A stretch of DNA of 64,000 bases from Hahella sp. CCB-MM4 (GTDB lineage: Bacteria > Pseudomonadota > Gammaproteobacteria > Pseudomonadales > Oleiphilaceae): NCBI RefSeq assembly GCF_002260525.1, contig NZ_MRYI01000001.1, forward strand, positions 372,001 through 436,000, read 5' to 3'. Both the position numbers and the translations under genes were made by a program. Positions 9,803 through 19,165 of this stretch are shown piece after piece (the stretch's first letter is position 1; every line of letters starts with the position of its first letter). The notes below the pieces were generated by a model. The model did not search any database. It saw only the letters and a program-made list of their open reading frames with translations, and had not been told where the DNA came from.

Positions 9803-10855
9803 TTACAGGATATCGTCCAGATCAATTGCTTCTGCCGGTGACTCTTTTTGGTCATCCCAAAATGTGCCAAGTCCACCAACGGGGGTTCGATATCCCCTGG
9901 CTTCTGTCCACATCCGATCCGACATTGCGGTCAACAGGGTTGTCGCCAACTCATCAAGCAACCGGTAATCAGGATCAGCGTCTTTCTTTTTCTTGGCTTT
10001 GACATGATTGCGAATCACCTGTTTGACGTTATCCACATCCCCTTTACCGAAGTAAGCCAGCGCCTGGAACACATGAGGAAGCCTGACACCCGCCCGTTCT
10101 CCCTTTTTGGCCGCCATTTTGAGGCGCTTCATGGCATCCTCACCTTTGGGTTCAGCTCCCGGCAACATCGCCCAGATCGTCGCCCGGAGCGCCATAGGGA
10201 CCCCCCACCAGCGGTCATCATCTACACAGGTTGCCGCTCGTTCGACTTTGGCCGCAATATTCTTGGGAACCCCCAGTCCGGTCGTGGAGGTGATTTCGTT
10301 GTTAAGCGCCTGAAGACCCGACACCATCCCCATAATCCATATGAACTGGTCCAGCTCTTCCTCCAGCTCCGGACACTCTCCGCCGGGCTCACCATATTCC
10401 GCGACCAAGTGCTGATAAGCGATGTAGTTACGCTTGGCTGCCACCACATTGAGACGCTTCTGGGCAATCAGGGCATCTTCAGCTTCATTCGCATCCTGGC
10501 TTTTAATTGCTCGCAAGTAGCGCAGCTCTTCTTCCCAGGACATAGCTTCCGCGCATAGTCCCGCCGAGCCGTAGGTGATAACAGCGAGTTTGTGCGGCTC
10601 ATCCCGCACGCGACCAAAGGACATCAGCATGGGAGTCAGCGCCTCAGACATTGCGCAATTTATCCCCATGTCTTCCGTCGCCAGAGTAAATGGCACCTGA
10701 TGATCTGCGGCGAACCCCACCATCACGTCACCGGTTGTCTTATACATCATGTGTTGCACTGCACCACAGGCCGTCAGCCCGGTCATGATCAGGCCAAGCA
10801 CAAGAGCCTTCAGCATGGAAGACACAGAAACCCACCCAATTCTGTGTAGAGTCAC
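9803..10855 (-). CDS. TatT-like (TRAP-associated) lipoprotein
   Basis: A 350-residue predicted lipoprotein with lipobox LTAC, the cysteine at residue 30. The rest looks all-helical, with an internal stretch of tetratricopeptide-like helices. It matches the pattern of TatT, the trimeric periplasmic partner of tetratricopeptide-associated (TPAT) TRAP transporters described in Treponema pallidum. The start is GTG with GGGAGG six to seven bases upstream. An internal ATG (residue 14) lacks such a site. It precedes the TRAP permease by 126 bp, which strongly supports the assignment. The family call rests on context and fold pattern, not on a search. Confidence 0.75.
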   Translation of the reverse strand: MTLHRIGWVSVSSMLKALVLGLIMTGLTACGAVQHMMYKTTGDVMVGFAADHQVPFTLATEDMGINCAMSEALTPMLMSFGRVRDEPHKLAVITYGSAGLCAEAMSWEEELRYLRAIKSQDANEAEDALIAQKRLNVVAAKRNYIAYQHLVAEYGEPGGECPELEEELDQFIWIMGMVSGLQALNNEITSTTGLGVPKNIAAKVERAATCVDDDRWWGVPMALRATIWAMLPGAEPKGEDAMKRLKMAAKKGERAGVRLPHVFQALAYFGKGDVDNVKQVIRNHVKAKKKKDADPDYRLLDELATTLLTAMSDRMWTEARGYRTPVGGLGTFWDDQKESPAEAIDLDDIL

Positions 10856-11263
10856 AGAGAACCTCCCGGTTGCATCGCTTTATCCACCGTTTTCCGAAAT
10901 TCACAGGATCAACAGCCTGACAGCCACGTCCTTTTTCCGGATTGTTTTAGTTATATGACGGGGGATTATCGCGAAATCCCTGAGTTTTTTGTGAGATGAA
11001 ATACACAAAGCGCAACAATGGACACACAAAATGTAATCAAAGGTTGCATTCGTTAACAGGTTGCGCGAACTGTGAATTGGCCAGACCATTTGGCGACAAA
11101 GCCCGCTTTCAGGTTGACAGCGCGGGTATTGGCACTATAACTAAATTGTCGCCTTTCCCTTAAAGGCGAACAGCAGATCAAATATTCACTGCCTTACCAG
11201 GATGTTGAGGTCTGCAAGTTATTGGAGATTTCAGCAAATCCTCACGAGCATCAGGAGAAAACA
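10856..11263. other. Divergent intergenic region, with promoter and 5' leader of the HU-like gene
   Basis: About 400 bases between the TatT-like gene and the HU-family gene. It contains a sigma70-type promoter (11114-11141) and a hairpin in the leader (CGCCTTT/AAAGGCG, 11150-11168). No gene was seen. Confidence 0.7.
11114..11141 (+). promoter_or_regulatory. Sigma70-type promoter for the HU-family gene
   Basis: TTGACA at 11114-11119 is a perfect -35, followed after 16 bases by TATAAC at 11136-11141. Transcription from here would leave a leader of about 115 bases before the ATG at 11264. The leader includes a small hairpin near its 5' end. Confidence 0.7.
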
Positions 11264-11539
11264 ATGCACAAACCGGAACTAGCCGAAGCCATTGCCGTAA
11301 AAGTGGGTCTGTCCAAATCCAAAGCAACCGAAGTCATCAATGCACTGACAGACGAAATCACCGAAGCCGTCTCACGAAATGACAGTGTTTCACTCATTGG
11401 ATTCGGGACCTTTTCCCAACGGGAGAGAAGTGCACGCACGGGTAAAAACCCCAGAACTGGGGCCAGCATCAAAATTCCAGCCAGCAGAAGCGTTGGATTT
11501 AAACCGGGTAAGGCACTAAAAGACGCGGTAAACAAATAA
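11264..11539 (+). CDS. HU/IHF-family DNA-binding protein
   Basis: A 91-residue nucleoid protein that bends DNA as a dimer. The chain starts MHKPELAEAIAVKVGLSKS, followed by the conserved GFGTFSQRERSARTGKNP and the beta-arm GASIKIPASRSVGFKPGK. The ATG at 11264 follows CAGGAG at a proper distance. An in-frame start at 11222 would only add a non-conserved extension. It is more like HU than IHF in length and arm sequence, and the paralogue (hupA-, hupB- or PA-specific type) is not resolved. It is preceded by a strong promoter and followed by a stem-loop. Confidence 0.93.
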   Translation: MHKPELAEAIAVKVGLSKSKATEVINALTDEITEAVSRNDSVSLIGFGTFSQRERSARTGKNPRTGASIKIPASRSVGFKPGKALKDAVNK

Positions 11540-11572
11540 AGACTTGAACAGGCGTTGATAGAGATACATACG

Positions 11573-11604
11573 GCAGACAGCAGTCAGAATAAACTGCTGT
11601 CTGC
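11573..11604. terminator. Stem-loop between convergent genes, possible terminator
   Basis: GCAGACAGCAG and CTGCTGTCTGC form a perfect 11-bp stem with a 10-base loop between the HU-like gene and the ComEA-like gene. Neither side has a clear U-run, so terminator function is uncertain. Confidence 0.5.
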
Positions 11605-11618
11605 AAACAAAGAGAAGG

Positions 11619-12026
11619 CTAGACCTCGACGAATTCCCTGATTTCTTCAAGCAATTCCGGAGAGATCCCCTGCACCCGGGTCAGCTCGTCAACGCTGGCA
11701 TAGGGCCGCCCTTCCACAATACGTTGTGCAGTAGCCCGCCCCACTTTTGGCAGCTGGGTCAGTGCATTTGCTGTGGCAGTATTTAGATTCACCACTTGCC
11801 CTGGATTTTCAGACTGGGCACGGAGGGACGAAGAAGCTCCCGTCGCCTGCGGAGCCTTATCAACAGTAGACTTCAGCAGCTCGTTCATCTCATCAAGACG
11901 CTTCTCCAGCGCCACAATTTCGTATTGAAGCGCGGTCTGCTTGTCCAACGCATCAGCAGTATTGCGCGAGATGTTCCACAACAGCCAGATTGCGACGAGT
12001 AACACCAGGAAGCCGATAAATCCCAT
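11619..12026 (-). CDS. Membrane-anchored helix-hairpin-helix (ComEA-like) protein
   Basis: A 135-residue protein with an N-terminal transmembrane helix (about 3-18), a heptad-like coiled-coil segment (about 24-55), a Ser/Ala-rich linker and a C-terminal HhH region. VNLNTATANALTQLPKVG near residue 80 is the ComEA/HhH signature, followed by GRPYASVDELTRVQGI. Proteins of this kind bind duplex DNA; ComEA is the DNA receptor in competence, but short HhH proteins of pseudomonads have no established role. It is separated by 42 bp from the pyrC'-pyrB pair and may be co-transcribed as the last gene. Confidence 0.8.
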   Translation of the reverse strand: MGFIGFLVLLVAIWLLWNISRNTADALDKQTALQYEIVALEKRLDEMNELLKSTVDKAPQATGASSSLRAQSENPGQVVNLNTATANALTQLPKVGRATAQRIVEGRPYASVDELTRVQGISPELLEEIREFVEV

Positions 12027-12068
12027 TCCAGTTCTCCATCTTGCCTTTGAAAGTTATGTCAACTTAGA

Positions 12069-13361
12069 TCAGAAGCTGCCTTCCGCTGAATACACTATAG
12101 TGCCATCCAGTATTGTGTAAAGCGCCCTGCCCTGAACAGATTTGCCTATCCAAGGGGTATTTTTACCTCTGGATAACAAGCTGTCTTCCGACACCGTCCA
12201 GCGGGTATCAGGATCCAGCACCACCAAATCCGCGACAGCACCAGATTCGAGGCTTCCTGACTCTATATTCAGCACGGCTGCCGGACCGACGGTCAACGCC
12301 CGTATCGCAGCGTCCTGCCGTAACTGACCAGTCTGAATCAATCCAACCATCTGAGACCACAGTAACTCAGCCTGACTCATACCGGCGGCAGTTTCTGCAA
12401 AGGGGGCTTGCTTGGCAGCGCTCTCGTGGGGCTCGTGATTGGAACAGATCGCATCGATGACGCCTTCATTCACCCCCTCCAGCAAAGCTTTGCGATCCGC
12501 CTCACTCCTCAACGGGGGCTCCACATGATACATGGGGTTATATCCTGCGATAACGGCATCCGTATGCATCAAGTTGGCGATGGCAACATCGGCAGTCACT
12601 TTGAGACCACGCGACTTGGCCTCCGAAATCATTGATACGCTCCGTGCACAGGATATCTGCGAGAAGTGCACCTGCGCCTCCGTTTCCTCCGCCAGGATCA
12701 ACCATTGAGCAACAGACAACACCTCAGCAATGGCAGGGATGCCAACCAGCCCCAGCTTGCTGGCCATTGCTCCGTCATGAGCACAACCCTCTTTCGCCAG
12801 GGCAGCATCCTGGGGACAGACAAATGCACGGATATCTTGAGAACAGGCATATTCCAGACAGCGCTTCAGCACCTGATTATTACGGAATGGTCTGCGCATA
12901 TTGGTCACCGCAATACATCCCGCCTGCCTGAGAGCAAACATCTCACTGAGTTGTTCACCCTGTAGCCCTTTGGTCATGGCACCAATCGGCAATACTTTGA
13001 CTTGGGCAGCTTCAAGAGCCTGGTCGTAAATCAAATTAGTAACGGCAGCACTGTCATTAACCGGGGACGTTGAAGGCGGAGTACACAGTGTCGTGAAACC
13101 ACCACGGGCTGCCGCCAGCACCTCACTTGAGATTGTCGCTTTATGCTCCAGTCCCGGCTGACGCAGTGTGTGACTAAGATCGATAAAACCTGCGCTGATC
13201 CAATGACCCGCAGCATCGATCTCTGTATCGGGAGTAAATCCGGCGGGCACACTCCCTATTGAGAGAACCTTCCCGTCAGCGACAGCAACGTCAACCACTT
13301 GTCCGCACATGGAACCTGGACTGACGATTCGACCTCCTTTTAGCAACAGACGAGAACTCAT
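12069..13361 (-). CDS. pyrX: Dihydroorotase-like protein PyrC' lacking the zinc histidines
   Basis: A 430-residue amidohydrolase-fold protein of the dihydroorotase family. In active enzymes the first metal motif is DxHxHxRxPG. Here it reads [10 protein letters not shown] near residue 61, so both metal-binding histidines are replaced (Ser and Thr). This matches the inactive PyrC' of Pseudomonas, a structural partner that the aspartate transcarbamoylase PyrB needs for its dodecamer. Overlap of 4 bp with pyrB points to translational coupling, which fits a fixed stoichiometry. A catalytically active pyrC must be elsewhere in the genome. The symbol follows the pyrX usage; pyrC' is equally common. 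Confidence 0.92.
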   Translation of the reverse strand: MSSRLLLKGGRIVSPGSMCGQVVDVAVADGKVLSIGSVPAGFTPDTEIDAAGHWISAGFIDLSHTLRQPGLEHKATISSEVLAAARGGFTTLCTPPSTSPVNDSAAVTNLIYDQALEAAQVKVLPIGAMTKGLQGEQLSEMFALRQAGCIAVTNMRRPFRNNQVLKRCLEYACSQDIRAFVCPQDAALAKEGCAHDGAMASKLGLVGIPAIAEVLSVAQWLILAEETEAQVHFSQISCARSVSMISEAKSRGLKVTADVAIANLMHTDAVIAGYNPMYHVEPPLRSEADRKALLEGVNEGVIDAICSNHEPHESAAKQAPFAETAAGMSQAELLWSQMVGLIQTGQLRQDAAIRALTVGPAAVLNIESGSLESGAVADLVVLDPDTRWTVSEDSLLSRGKNTPWIGKSVQGRALYTILDGTIVYSAEGSF

Positions 13362-14362
13362 AGCACCTCCTCATCAGCAGCCAGATCAGCAATCTGCCCA
13401 CTCATCGCCATCGATAACACGGCCATACGCACTGCAATCCCATTAGTAACTTCATTCAAAATGACAGATTGGGGGCCGTCGGCAACCGCAGAATCAATCT
13501 CTACCCCCCGGTTTATCGGCCCTGGATGCATCACAATCGCATCGGGCTTTGCCAGCTTCAGTTTTTTCTCAGACAAACCATAGAGCCGGAAGAACTCACT
13601 CTCACTCGGCAGCAGAGCCCCCTCCATTCGCTCTTTCTGCAGCCGCAGCATGATCACGACATCAACCCCATCCAACCCCTGGGCCATATCATTGAATACG
13701 GTAACACCAAAGCTTTCCACATCCACCGGCAGCAAGGTATCAGGAGCAATGACCCGCACCTCTTTAGCTCCCAGCACATTCAGTGCCCGGATCTGTGAGC
13801 GGGCTACCCGTGAATGCAGAATATCGCCCACGATAGCGACAGTAAGCCCTTTAAACTGCCCTTTATGCTGCCTGATTGTCAGCATATCAAGCATGGCCTG
13901 AGTGGGATGTGCATGCCGGCCATCACCCGCGTTAATCACTGAGACCCGCGGAGTAACCGATTCAGCAATAAAATGAGGAGCGCCACTCTGAGCATGACGA
14001 ACGACAAACATGTCCACCGCCATCGCCTCCAGGTTCTGCAACATATCCGACAACGATTCCCCCTTGCTGGTGGCCGATGTACTGATATTGATGTTGAGCA
14101 CATCCGCAGACAGTCGCTTGGCTGCAAGCTCGAATGTCGTCCGGGTTCGCGTACTGGCTTCAAAGAAAAGATTGGCGACCGTTTTCCCCCTGAGAAGAGG
14201 AACTTTCTTGATAGAGCGAGTACCCACTTCGATAAAGGTCTCTGCTGTATCAAGAATGTCGGTAAGGTGTTGTCGGCTCAAGCCGTCGATGGATAGAAAA
14301 TGTCTGAGGTGATCAAATCGATTGAGTTGCAATACCGGTGAGTGTTCGTCGAGTTCTGGCAT
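13358..14362 (-). CDS. pyrB: Aspartate carbamoyltransferase catalytic subunit
   Basis: Condenses carbamoyl phosphate and aspartate in pyrimidine synthesis. The 334-residue chain has the carbamoyl-phosphate motif STRTRTTFE near residue 71 and the C-terminal [11 protein letters not shown] near residue 282. It has an N-terminal extension of about 20 residues compared with E. coli PyrB, as in Pseudomonas-type enzymes that associate with PyrC'. The stop overlaps the start of the dihydroorotase-like gene by 4 bp. PyrR lies 132 bp upstream on the same strand. Confidence 0.96.
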   Translation of the reverse strand: MPELDEHSPVLQLNRFDHLRHFLSIDGLSRQHLTDILDTAETFIEVGTRSIKKVPLLRGKTVANLFFEASTRTRTTFELAAKRLSADVLNINISTSATSKGESLSDMLQNLEAMAVDMFVVRHAQSGAPHFIAESVTPRVSVINAGDGRHAHPTQAMLDMLTIRQHKGQFKGLTVAIVGDILHSRVARSQIRALNVLGAKEVRVIAPDTLLPVDVESFGVTVFNDMAQGLDGVDVVIMLRLQKERMEGALLPSESEFFRLYGLSEKKLKLAKPDAIVMHPGPINRGVEIDSAVADGPQSVILNEVTNGIAVRMAVLSMAMSGQIADLAADEEVL

Positions 14363-14494
14363 GAATTAACTCTGTGCTGTTTAGGGTCTGTTGGCATTTT
14401 TTCTAACCTGGACAATCACAGACCCGACACTGGAGAACTTCAGCTATGCACAAACTTACGCCAAGTACGAACTTTATCTAACTACGAACTTAAA

Positions 14495-15007
14495 TTAAGT
14501 GCGGACTTTGTTTCTGAACTCCACCTGCAGGGGATCCGGACCAACCAGTTTTACCCGTTCATCTGGCTCGAGGTGAGCCCGATGTCCGATCACGTCAGGC
14601 TGTATCGGCAGCTCTCTCGCACCGACATCAATCAGTGCTGCCAACACGATACTGGCCGGACGGCCAAAATCGAATAATTCGTTCATTGCCGCCCGTATGG
14701 TTCGGCCGCTCATAATAACATCATCCACCAGAATTAGGTGGCGATTTTCTGTTTCAAATGGGAGAGAGGAAGCCTTTACGCTGGGATTTAATCCAATTCT
14801 GGTGAAATCATCGCGATAAAATGAGATATCCAGCTCACCAACGGTCTCTTCAAGCTTCAACAACTGTCGTAACCGTTGCGCCACCCACACACCACCGGTC
14901 CTGATACCGATCATCGCAGGGCGGTCTATTCCACGGGCAGCGATCATGGTTTCCAGCTCGACCGCCATTGTCGCAATCGTTGTCTCGACATTAATAACTG
15001 AGGGCAT
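14495..15007 (-). CDS. pyrR: Bifunctional regulator/uracil phosphoribosyltransferase PyrR
   Basis: A 170-residue type I phosphoribosyltransferase. The PRPP-binding loop LILVDDVIMSGRTIRAA lies near residue 90. PyrR in Bacillus binds pyr mRNA; in Pseudomonas it acts at the pyrimidine genes in a less defined way. Position directly upstream of pyrB supports the name. The 132 bp between pyrR and pyrB show no clear attenuator hairpin with a U-run. It follows ruvX by 9 bp and belongs to the same transcript. Confidence 0.93.
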   Translation of the reverse strand: MPSVINVETTIATMAVELETMIAARGIDRPAMIGIRTGGVWVAQRLRQLLKLEETVGELDISFYRDDFTRIGLNPSVKASSLPFETENRHLILVDDVIMSGRTIRAAMNELFDFGRPASIVLAALIDVGARELPIQPDVIGHRAHLEPDERVKLVGPDPLQVEFRNKVRT

Positions 15008-15016
15008 TCCTGATCC

Positions 15017-15445
15017 TTACTCTGAGGACACTTCTCCCTGAGAAGCAAACCAATGTTCAATAATGAGGACCGCAGCGATAGAGTCAACGGCATACTTGCC
15101 AAAATCCTGATTGCCGTATCGTTCCCGGACCATCTGCTTGGCTTCAAAGCTGGTCAATCGCTCATCCACCATGGTGACCGGAACTCCGAAGCGCCCATGG
15201 ATACGATTGGCAAATTTCCGCGCCCGACGAGCCATATCACTGTCGGTACCATCCATGTTTGAAGGCTCACCCACCAACACCATGTCCGGCGTCCATTCAG
15301 CGACCAGATTACCAATGATATTCCAGTCCGGGATACCGTCCCGAGCAGGAATTTCCGACAACGGCGAAGCCGTCCCCGTAATGGACTGGCCGCTCGCAAC
15401 ACCTATTCTTTTCAATCCGAAGTCAAAACCCAGAACCGTCGTCAT
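15017..15445 (-). CDS. ruvX: Holliday-junction resolvase-like 16S rRNA processing nuclease RuvX/YqgF
   Basis: RNase H-fold protein implicated in 16S rRNA 5' end maturation. Acidic residues expected for the site are in FDFGLKRIGVA (start), LVGEPSNMDGT (middle) and VDSIAAVLI (end). The ATG at 15445 gives 142 residues. An in-frame TTG at 15454 has AAGGTG a few bases upstream and could be used instead, adding MLS. The order algH-ruvX-pyrR-pyrB-pyrC' is the Pseudomonas arrangement. Confidence 0.92.
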   Translation of the reverse strand: MTTVLGFDFGLKRIGVASGQSITGTASPLSEIPARDGIPDWNIIGNLVAEWTPDMVLVGEPSNMDGTDSDMARRARKFANRIHGRFGVPVTMVDERLTSFEAKQMVRERYGNQDFGKYAVDSIAAVLIIEHWFASQGEVSSE

Positions 15446-15493
15446 GGATAACAATACACCTTAATAACCTTGTCCTCCGTCAGATATCAAAGA

Positions 15494-16051
15494 TTAGGCA
15501 TGCCCGGAGTGTGTACTGAGCCGATTGTAATCGACACCAATACGCCCGAGAGCCGCAGAAACCTTGTGAGTATCAGGAGTACGAAACAGTATTTCTGCAT
15601 TCGCCGGGCAGGTGATCCAGAAATTGTTGGCAATTTCACGTTCCAACTGCCCAGCTCCCCAGCCTGCGTATCCCAGAGCCACCAGGCTTGAATTCGGGCC
15701 ATGGCCTTCTGCCATTGCCTGTAGTATATCCTTGGAAGTGGTAATACATATGTCAGAACTTATCGCCATCGACGATTGCCAGCCTCCCAGAGGGGTATGC
15801 AGCACGAATCCTCGCTCACACTGCACCGGTCCGCCACTGTATACGGGGGACGGCAGTTCATTACCTTCGATATCCAACTGTTCAAGCATATCGCTGATAC
15901 AGATTTCCAGCGGCCGGTTAATGACAATTCCCATGGCACCTTCGTCGCTGTGATCACAGATATAGCTTATGGTCCCTTCGAAGTTGGGGTCTTTGAGATG
16001 AGGCATCGCAATCAAAAACTGATTGCGGAGGCTGGACATGGACTCAGTCAT
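15494..16051 (-). CDS. algH: UPF0301/AlgH family protein (YqgE)
   Basis: A 185-residue cytoplasmic protein of the YqgE/AlgH family. The conserved start (SLRNQFLIAMPHLKDPNF), GAMGIVINRPLE near residue 39 and YAGWGAGQLE near residue 126 identify it. Its biochemical role is unresolved; in P. aeruginosa algH was linked to alginate gene expression. It lies just before ruvX and after the TonB-like gene on the minus strand, with about 170 bp to the latter. Confidence 0.92.
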   Translation of the reverse strand: MTESMSSLRNQFLIAMPHLKDPNFEGTISYICDHSDEGAMGIVINRPLEICISDMLEQLDIEGNELPSPVYSGGPVQCERGFVLHTPLGGWQSSMAISSDICITTSKDILQAMAEGHGPNSSLVALGYAGWGAGQLEREIANNFWITCPANAEILFRTPDTHKVSAALGRIGVDYNRLSTHSGHA

Positions 16052-16219
16052 GAGGATACATCCTCCTGAAGCACCGATTGGTATCTGTAAGCATAAACCA
16101 CATGTCGGGGATGCAGCAAAACCTGAATTGATTTGTTAATACAAAATAATCCTGCGCCCAACCAATGAAACGCCATGCCAACAGCCTGGAGAAAGCTATA
16201 TAGAAAGCCGCAATCGAAT

Positions 16220-17143
16220 TCAGTAGCTCGATATACGTTTGTCAAAATCAAACGTTCTGATAATTTCAAAAATATCGGCTTCCTTTCTCATTGCCTCGGT
16301 AAATGGAGCAAAGGGCTCTGCAAGGCGGATAATTCTGACCACCGCATCATCCAGAATCTTATAGCCCGAGCTTTCCAGAATAGTGACTTCCGTTACGCTG
16401 CCATCAGGTTGAATCTTAACCGCTACCCTCACTTGGCCATGAAGCTCTCTGCGTCGGGCTTCATCCGGGTAATTCAGGTTTCCAACCCGTTCAACTTTCC
16501 TGCGCCAGTTATCCATATAAAAGGCACTGTTGGACTGACGTGCAGAAACAGCGGTAAGCCGGGTAACCCGCGGCCGTTTAGCGTATGCATTCTGCTGCTC
16601 AGCCAATTTGGCTTCCAGGCTCGCGATCTCCAGACTACGCTGTAGCAATGTGCGCTTCTGAGGATTCTCCTCCTTTGGAGTCTCTTTTTCGGTCTTACCG
16701 GAGGGGACTATATCTTCAGGGGTCTTGGCTTTAGTGACCACAACCTCTTTGGCCTGACGCTCCTTTTTAGTAGGCAGCGTATCCGGCTCAACTTGAGCAA
16801 CCTTGCGGGTATCTGTGTCGCGAAAATCAGCTTTTTCTATCGCTGTCAGTTCAGATTTCTCTTCCTGTGTACCGCTGCCTTTCTGATTGGTTTGCGCCAC
16901 GAAATCAGCATCTTCAGGCTCTTCCTGATCATCGTACTGAGCCAGCGTCACCTCAACCGTCCGCGGAGCCGGTTGCCGGTCCTCAATCGCAAACGACACA
17001 CCAAACACAATGGTGGCATGCAATGCCAGAGCCATAAATATAGTAAAACCCAACCGATCCCCGGGAGACACTTTAGAAGCGTCCCGTCGCATGTCCTCTG
17101 GGTATCCTTCCTCAACAACCATACTTTTATTACCGCTTGCCAA
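16220..17143 (-). CDS. TonB-family energy transducer (TonB3-like)
   Basis: A 307-residue protein with a cytoplasmic N-terminus, one transmembrane helix (about 31-52), a long charged Lys/Glu/Pro/Thr linker with coiled-coil tendency, and a C-terminal TonB domain (about 220-300: NLNYPDEARRRELHGQVRVA, then SSGYKILDDAVVR). Position between gshB and algH is that of P. aeruginosa tonB3, which is needed for twitching motility rather than iron uptake. No exbB/exbD is nearby. It overlaps gshB by 14 bp, so the two are probably co-translated. A role in pilus assembly is inferred from that synteny. Confidence 0.88.
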   Translation of the reverse strand: MASGNKSMVVEEGYPEDMRRDASKVSPGDRLGFTIFMALALHATIVFGVSFAIEDRQPAPRTVEVTLAQYDDQEEPEDADFVAQTNQKGSGTQEEKSELTAIEKADFRDTDTRKVAQVEPDTLPTKKERQAKEVVVTKAKTPEDIVPSGKTEKETPKEENPQKRTLLQRSLEIASLEAKLAEQQNAYAKRPRVTRLTAVSARQSNSAFYMDNWRRKVERVGNLNYPDEARRRELHGQVRVAVKIQPDGSVTEVTILESSGYKILDDAVVRIIRLAEPFAPFTEAMRKEADIFEIIRTFDFDKRISSY

Positions 17144-18083
17144 CCCGCTCTTCCAGAAAATCCATCAACTGACCGGCAATATCCAGACCAAATTGCTTGT
17201 CGAGCTCCCTGATACATGTAGGGCTCGTCACATTGATCTCGGTCAGGTAATCACCAATGACATCCAGGCCTACGAAGTATAGTCCCTTCTCCTTCAGCAC
17301 CGGAGCAACACGCTCGCAAATTTCAAGATCCCTCTCGGACAAGGGTCTCCCCTCACCGCGCCCGCCGGCGGCAAGGTTACCTCGATTCTCACCCTGAGAT
17401 GGAATTCGTGCCAAAGCATAAGGCACCGGCTTACCATCAATTAAGAGAATACGCTTGTCACCATCTTTGATTTCCGGCAGGTAACGCTGGGCCATAATCT
17501 GTCTGTTCCCATTATCGGTCAACGTTTCCAGAATAACGCCCAGGTTGAAGTCTCCGCTTTTGACACGAAATATTGAACGCCCACCCATCCCGTCCAAAGG
17601 CTTATATATGACATCTTCGTGTTCTGCAAAAAATCGACGCAGCCTGTCGCTGTCTCTGCTGACCAACACTGGAGGACAAAGATCCGCAAACTGGGTGGCG
17701 AAGAGCTTTTCATTGCAGTCACGCAAACTCTGAGTCCGATTGACCACCAGGGTCCCCCGACGCTCAGCAGCTTCCAGAATATGGGTGGCAAAGATAAATT
17801 CACTGTCGACCGGCGGATCCTTACGCATCAGGATAATATCCAGTGAGTCAAGCGACTCGGTAAATTCACCGGTCATTTCAAACCAACTCTGCGGATCATC
17901 AGCCACTTTCAGAGACCGCATCCTCGCATATGGCAATCCCTGATCAAGAAACAGGTCTTCCTGCTCCATATAAAATATCTGCCACCCCTTTCGTTGGGCT
18001 GCGAGCAGCATCGCCAGCGTGCTGTCTTTTTTGACGTTGATGGCGGCAATTGGATCCATCACAACACCAATTTTAATACTCAT
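17130..18083 (-). CDS. gshB: Glutathione synthetase
   Basis: ATP-grasp ligase that adds glycine to gamma-glutamylcysteine. The ATG at 18083 gives MSIKIGVVMDPIAAINVKKD, the conserved family start; the frame is open 21 codons further but those residues are not family-like. Visible motifs include DLILMRKDPP-type DIILMRKDPPVD near residue 84, YKPLDGMGG near 152, GEGRPLSERD near 243 and NVTSPTCIREL near 290. Length 317 is normal. It diverges from pilG across about 640 bp and overlaps the downstream TonB-like gene by 14 bp. Confidence 0.95.
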   Translation of the reverse strand: MSIKIGVVMDPIAAINVKKDSTLAMLLAAQRKGWQIFYMEQEDLFLDQGLPYARMRSLKVADDPQSWFEMTGEFTESLDSLDIILMRKDPPVDSEFIFATHILEAAERRGTLVVNRTQSLRDCNEKLFATQFADLCPPVLVSRDSDRLRRFFAEHEDVIYKPLDGMGGRSIFRVKSGDFNLGVILETLTDNGNRQIMAQRYLPEIKDGDKRILLIDGKPVPYALARIPSQGENRGNLAAGGRGEGRPLSERDLEICERVAPVLKEKGLYFVGLDVIGDYLTEINVTSPTCIRELDKQFGLDIAGQLMDFLEERVGKR

Positions 18084-18720
18084 ACCTAAATACCCGGCAC
18101 TCTCACAGTTGAATAACGAAAAGCCGCAGACTTGAGGCTGTAGCATCGACTTTTGAAATCACCCAAAGCCGATACGGGCAGCTCAGCTAACGAATACATT
18201 TATAGGACATATGACTTATAACCAATGCATCAGCATCATATCGATGTCATCAATGGGCGCTAATAATGCCATGAAGGAGGCAGATTTCCCATATCTGTAC
18301 TATTCTCCAAAATACCGGAAAAACAACATCTAACGAAGCTTGCCATACCGTCACCCAAGCTTACGTCAGGTGTGCTTCTGCGGTATATGCAGCGAATCAT
18401 GGAGGTTACCGGGAGGATACGAATTAAAAGGCTGATTAATATTTCGCCATTAATTATGTGTCATCTGCCGGAAAAACATGATCATCGACCGATGTCGGTG
18501 ACATTTATACACAAAGATTTTCTTTGTCTATTTACGGACATGCACTATAAATAGTATTTACATATAGATTGCGTTGTAATTCTATGTTAAAAAAGGCCAT
18601 TAACTTGCCTGCTGCCACTTTCCAACGCAACCAACGCCAGCCGATTTGTTGACTGAATTACAACCATTATTACTAACCAAAACTATTACAAGGTGACCTT
18701 TATATCAGGGCCGTATTGAG
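18084..18720. other. Long divergent intergenic region between gshB and pilG
   Basis: About 640 bases, AT-rich near 18480-18600. It must hold the promoters of both divergent operons. No high-scoring promoter was identified; TTGACT at 18648 is a possible -35 without a convincing -10. A 60-codon frame at 18372-18554 has no recognisable features and is not called. No repeat or tRNA was seen. Confidence 0.5.
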
Positions 18721-19107
18721 ATGGAAGATAACTTTGAAAACCTCAAGATCATGGTCATTGACGATAGCAAGACGATTCGTCGAACGGCCGAGACTTTGCT
18801 GAAGAAAGTCGGTTGCACCGTTATCACTGCAACGGATGGCTTCGATGCCTTAGCAAAGATTGCTGACTCACACCCGGATATCATCTTCGTGGACATCATG
18901 ATGCCACGACTTGATGGGTATCAGACTTGCGCACTTATCAAGAATAACAGCGCATTTAAAAGCACGCCTGTCATCATGCTGTCCAGTAAGGACGGCCTGT
19001 TCGATAAAGCCAAAGGCCGTATTGTCGGATCTGACCAATATTTAACCAAGCCCTTCAGCAAGGATGAGTTATTGGGCACAATCCGCAATCACGTTTCGAA
19101 CAAATAG
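18721..19107 (+). CDS. pilG: Twitching-motility response regulator PilG
   Basis: Single-domain CheY-like receiver (128 residues) of the Chp system. Phospho-acceptor Asp58 lies in FVDIMMP, the acidic pair is Asp14/Asp15, and Lys110 is in YLTKPF. The sequence is strongly PilG-like (DDSKTIRRTAETLLKKVGC). In Pseudomonas, phospho-PilG promotes pilus extension and cAMP production through CyaB/FimV. It heads the pilGHIJK-chpABC operon, with 58 bp to pilH. Confidence 0.97.
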   Translation: MEDNFENLKIMVIDDSKTIRRTAETLLKKVGCTVITATDGFDALAKIADSHPDIIFVDIMMPRLDGYQTCALIKNNSAFKSTPVIMLSSKDGLFDKAKGRIVGSDQYLTKPFSKDELLGTIRNHVSNK

Positions 19108-19165
19108 CATCGTTTAAATAAGCTAAACTAGGACTACAGCTTATCATTCTTTTATTGGGGGAATT

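Noticed and set aside
9848-10558. 236-codon plus-strand frame
   Set aside because: Antisense to the TatT-like gene; composition (His/Arg/Pro-rich) is that of a shadow frame.
18372-18554. 60-codon frame in the gshB-pilG gap
   Set aside because: No ribosome binding site or homology pattern; likely chance.
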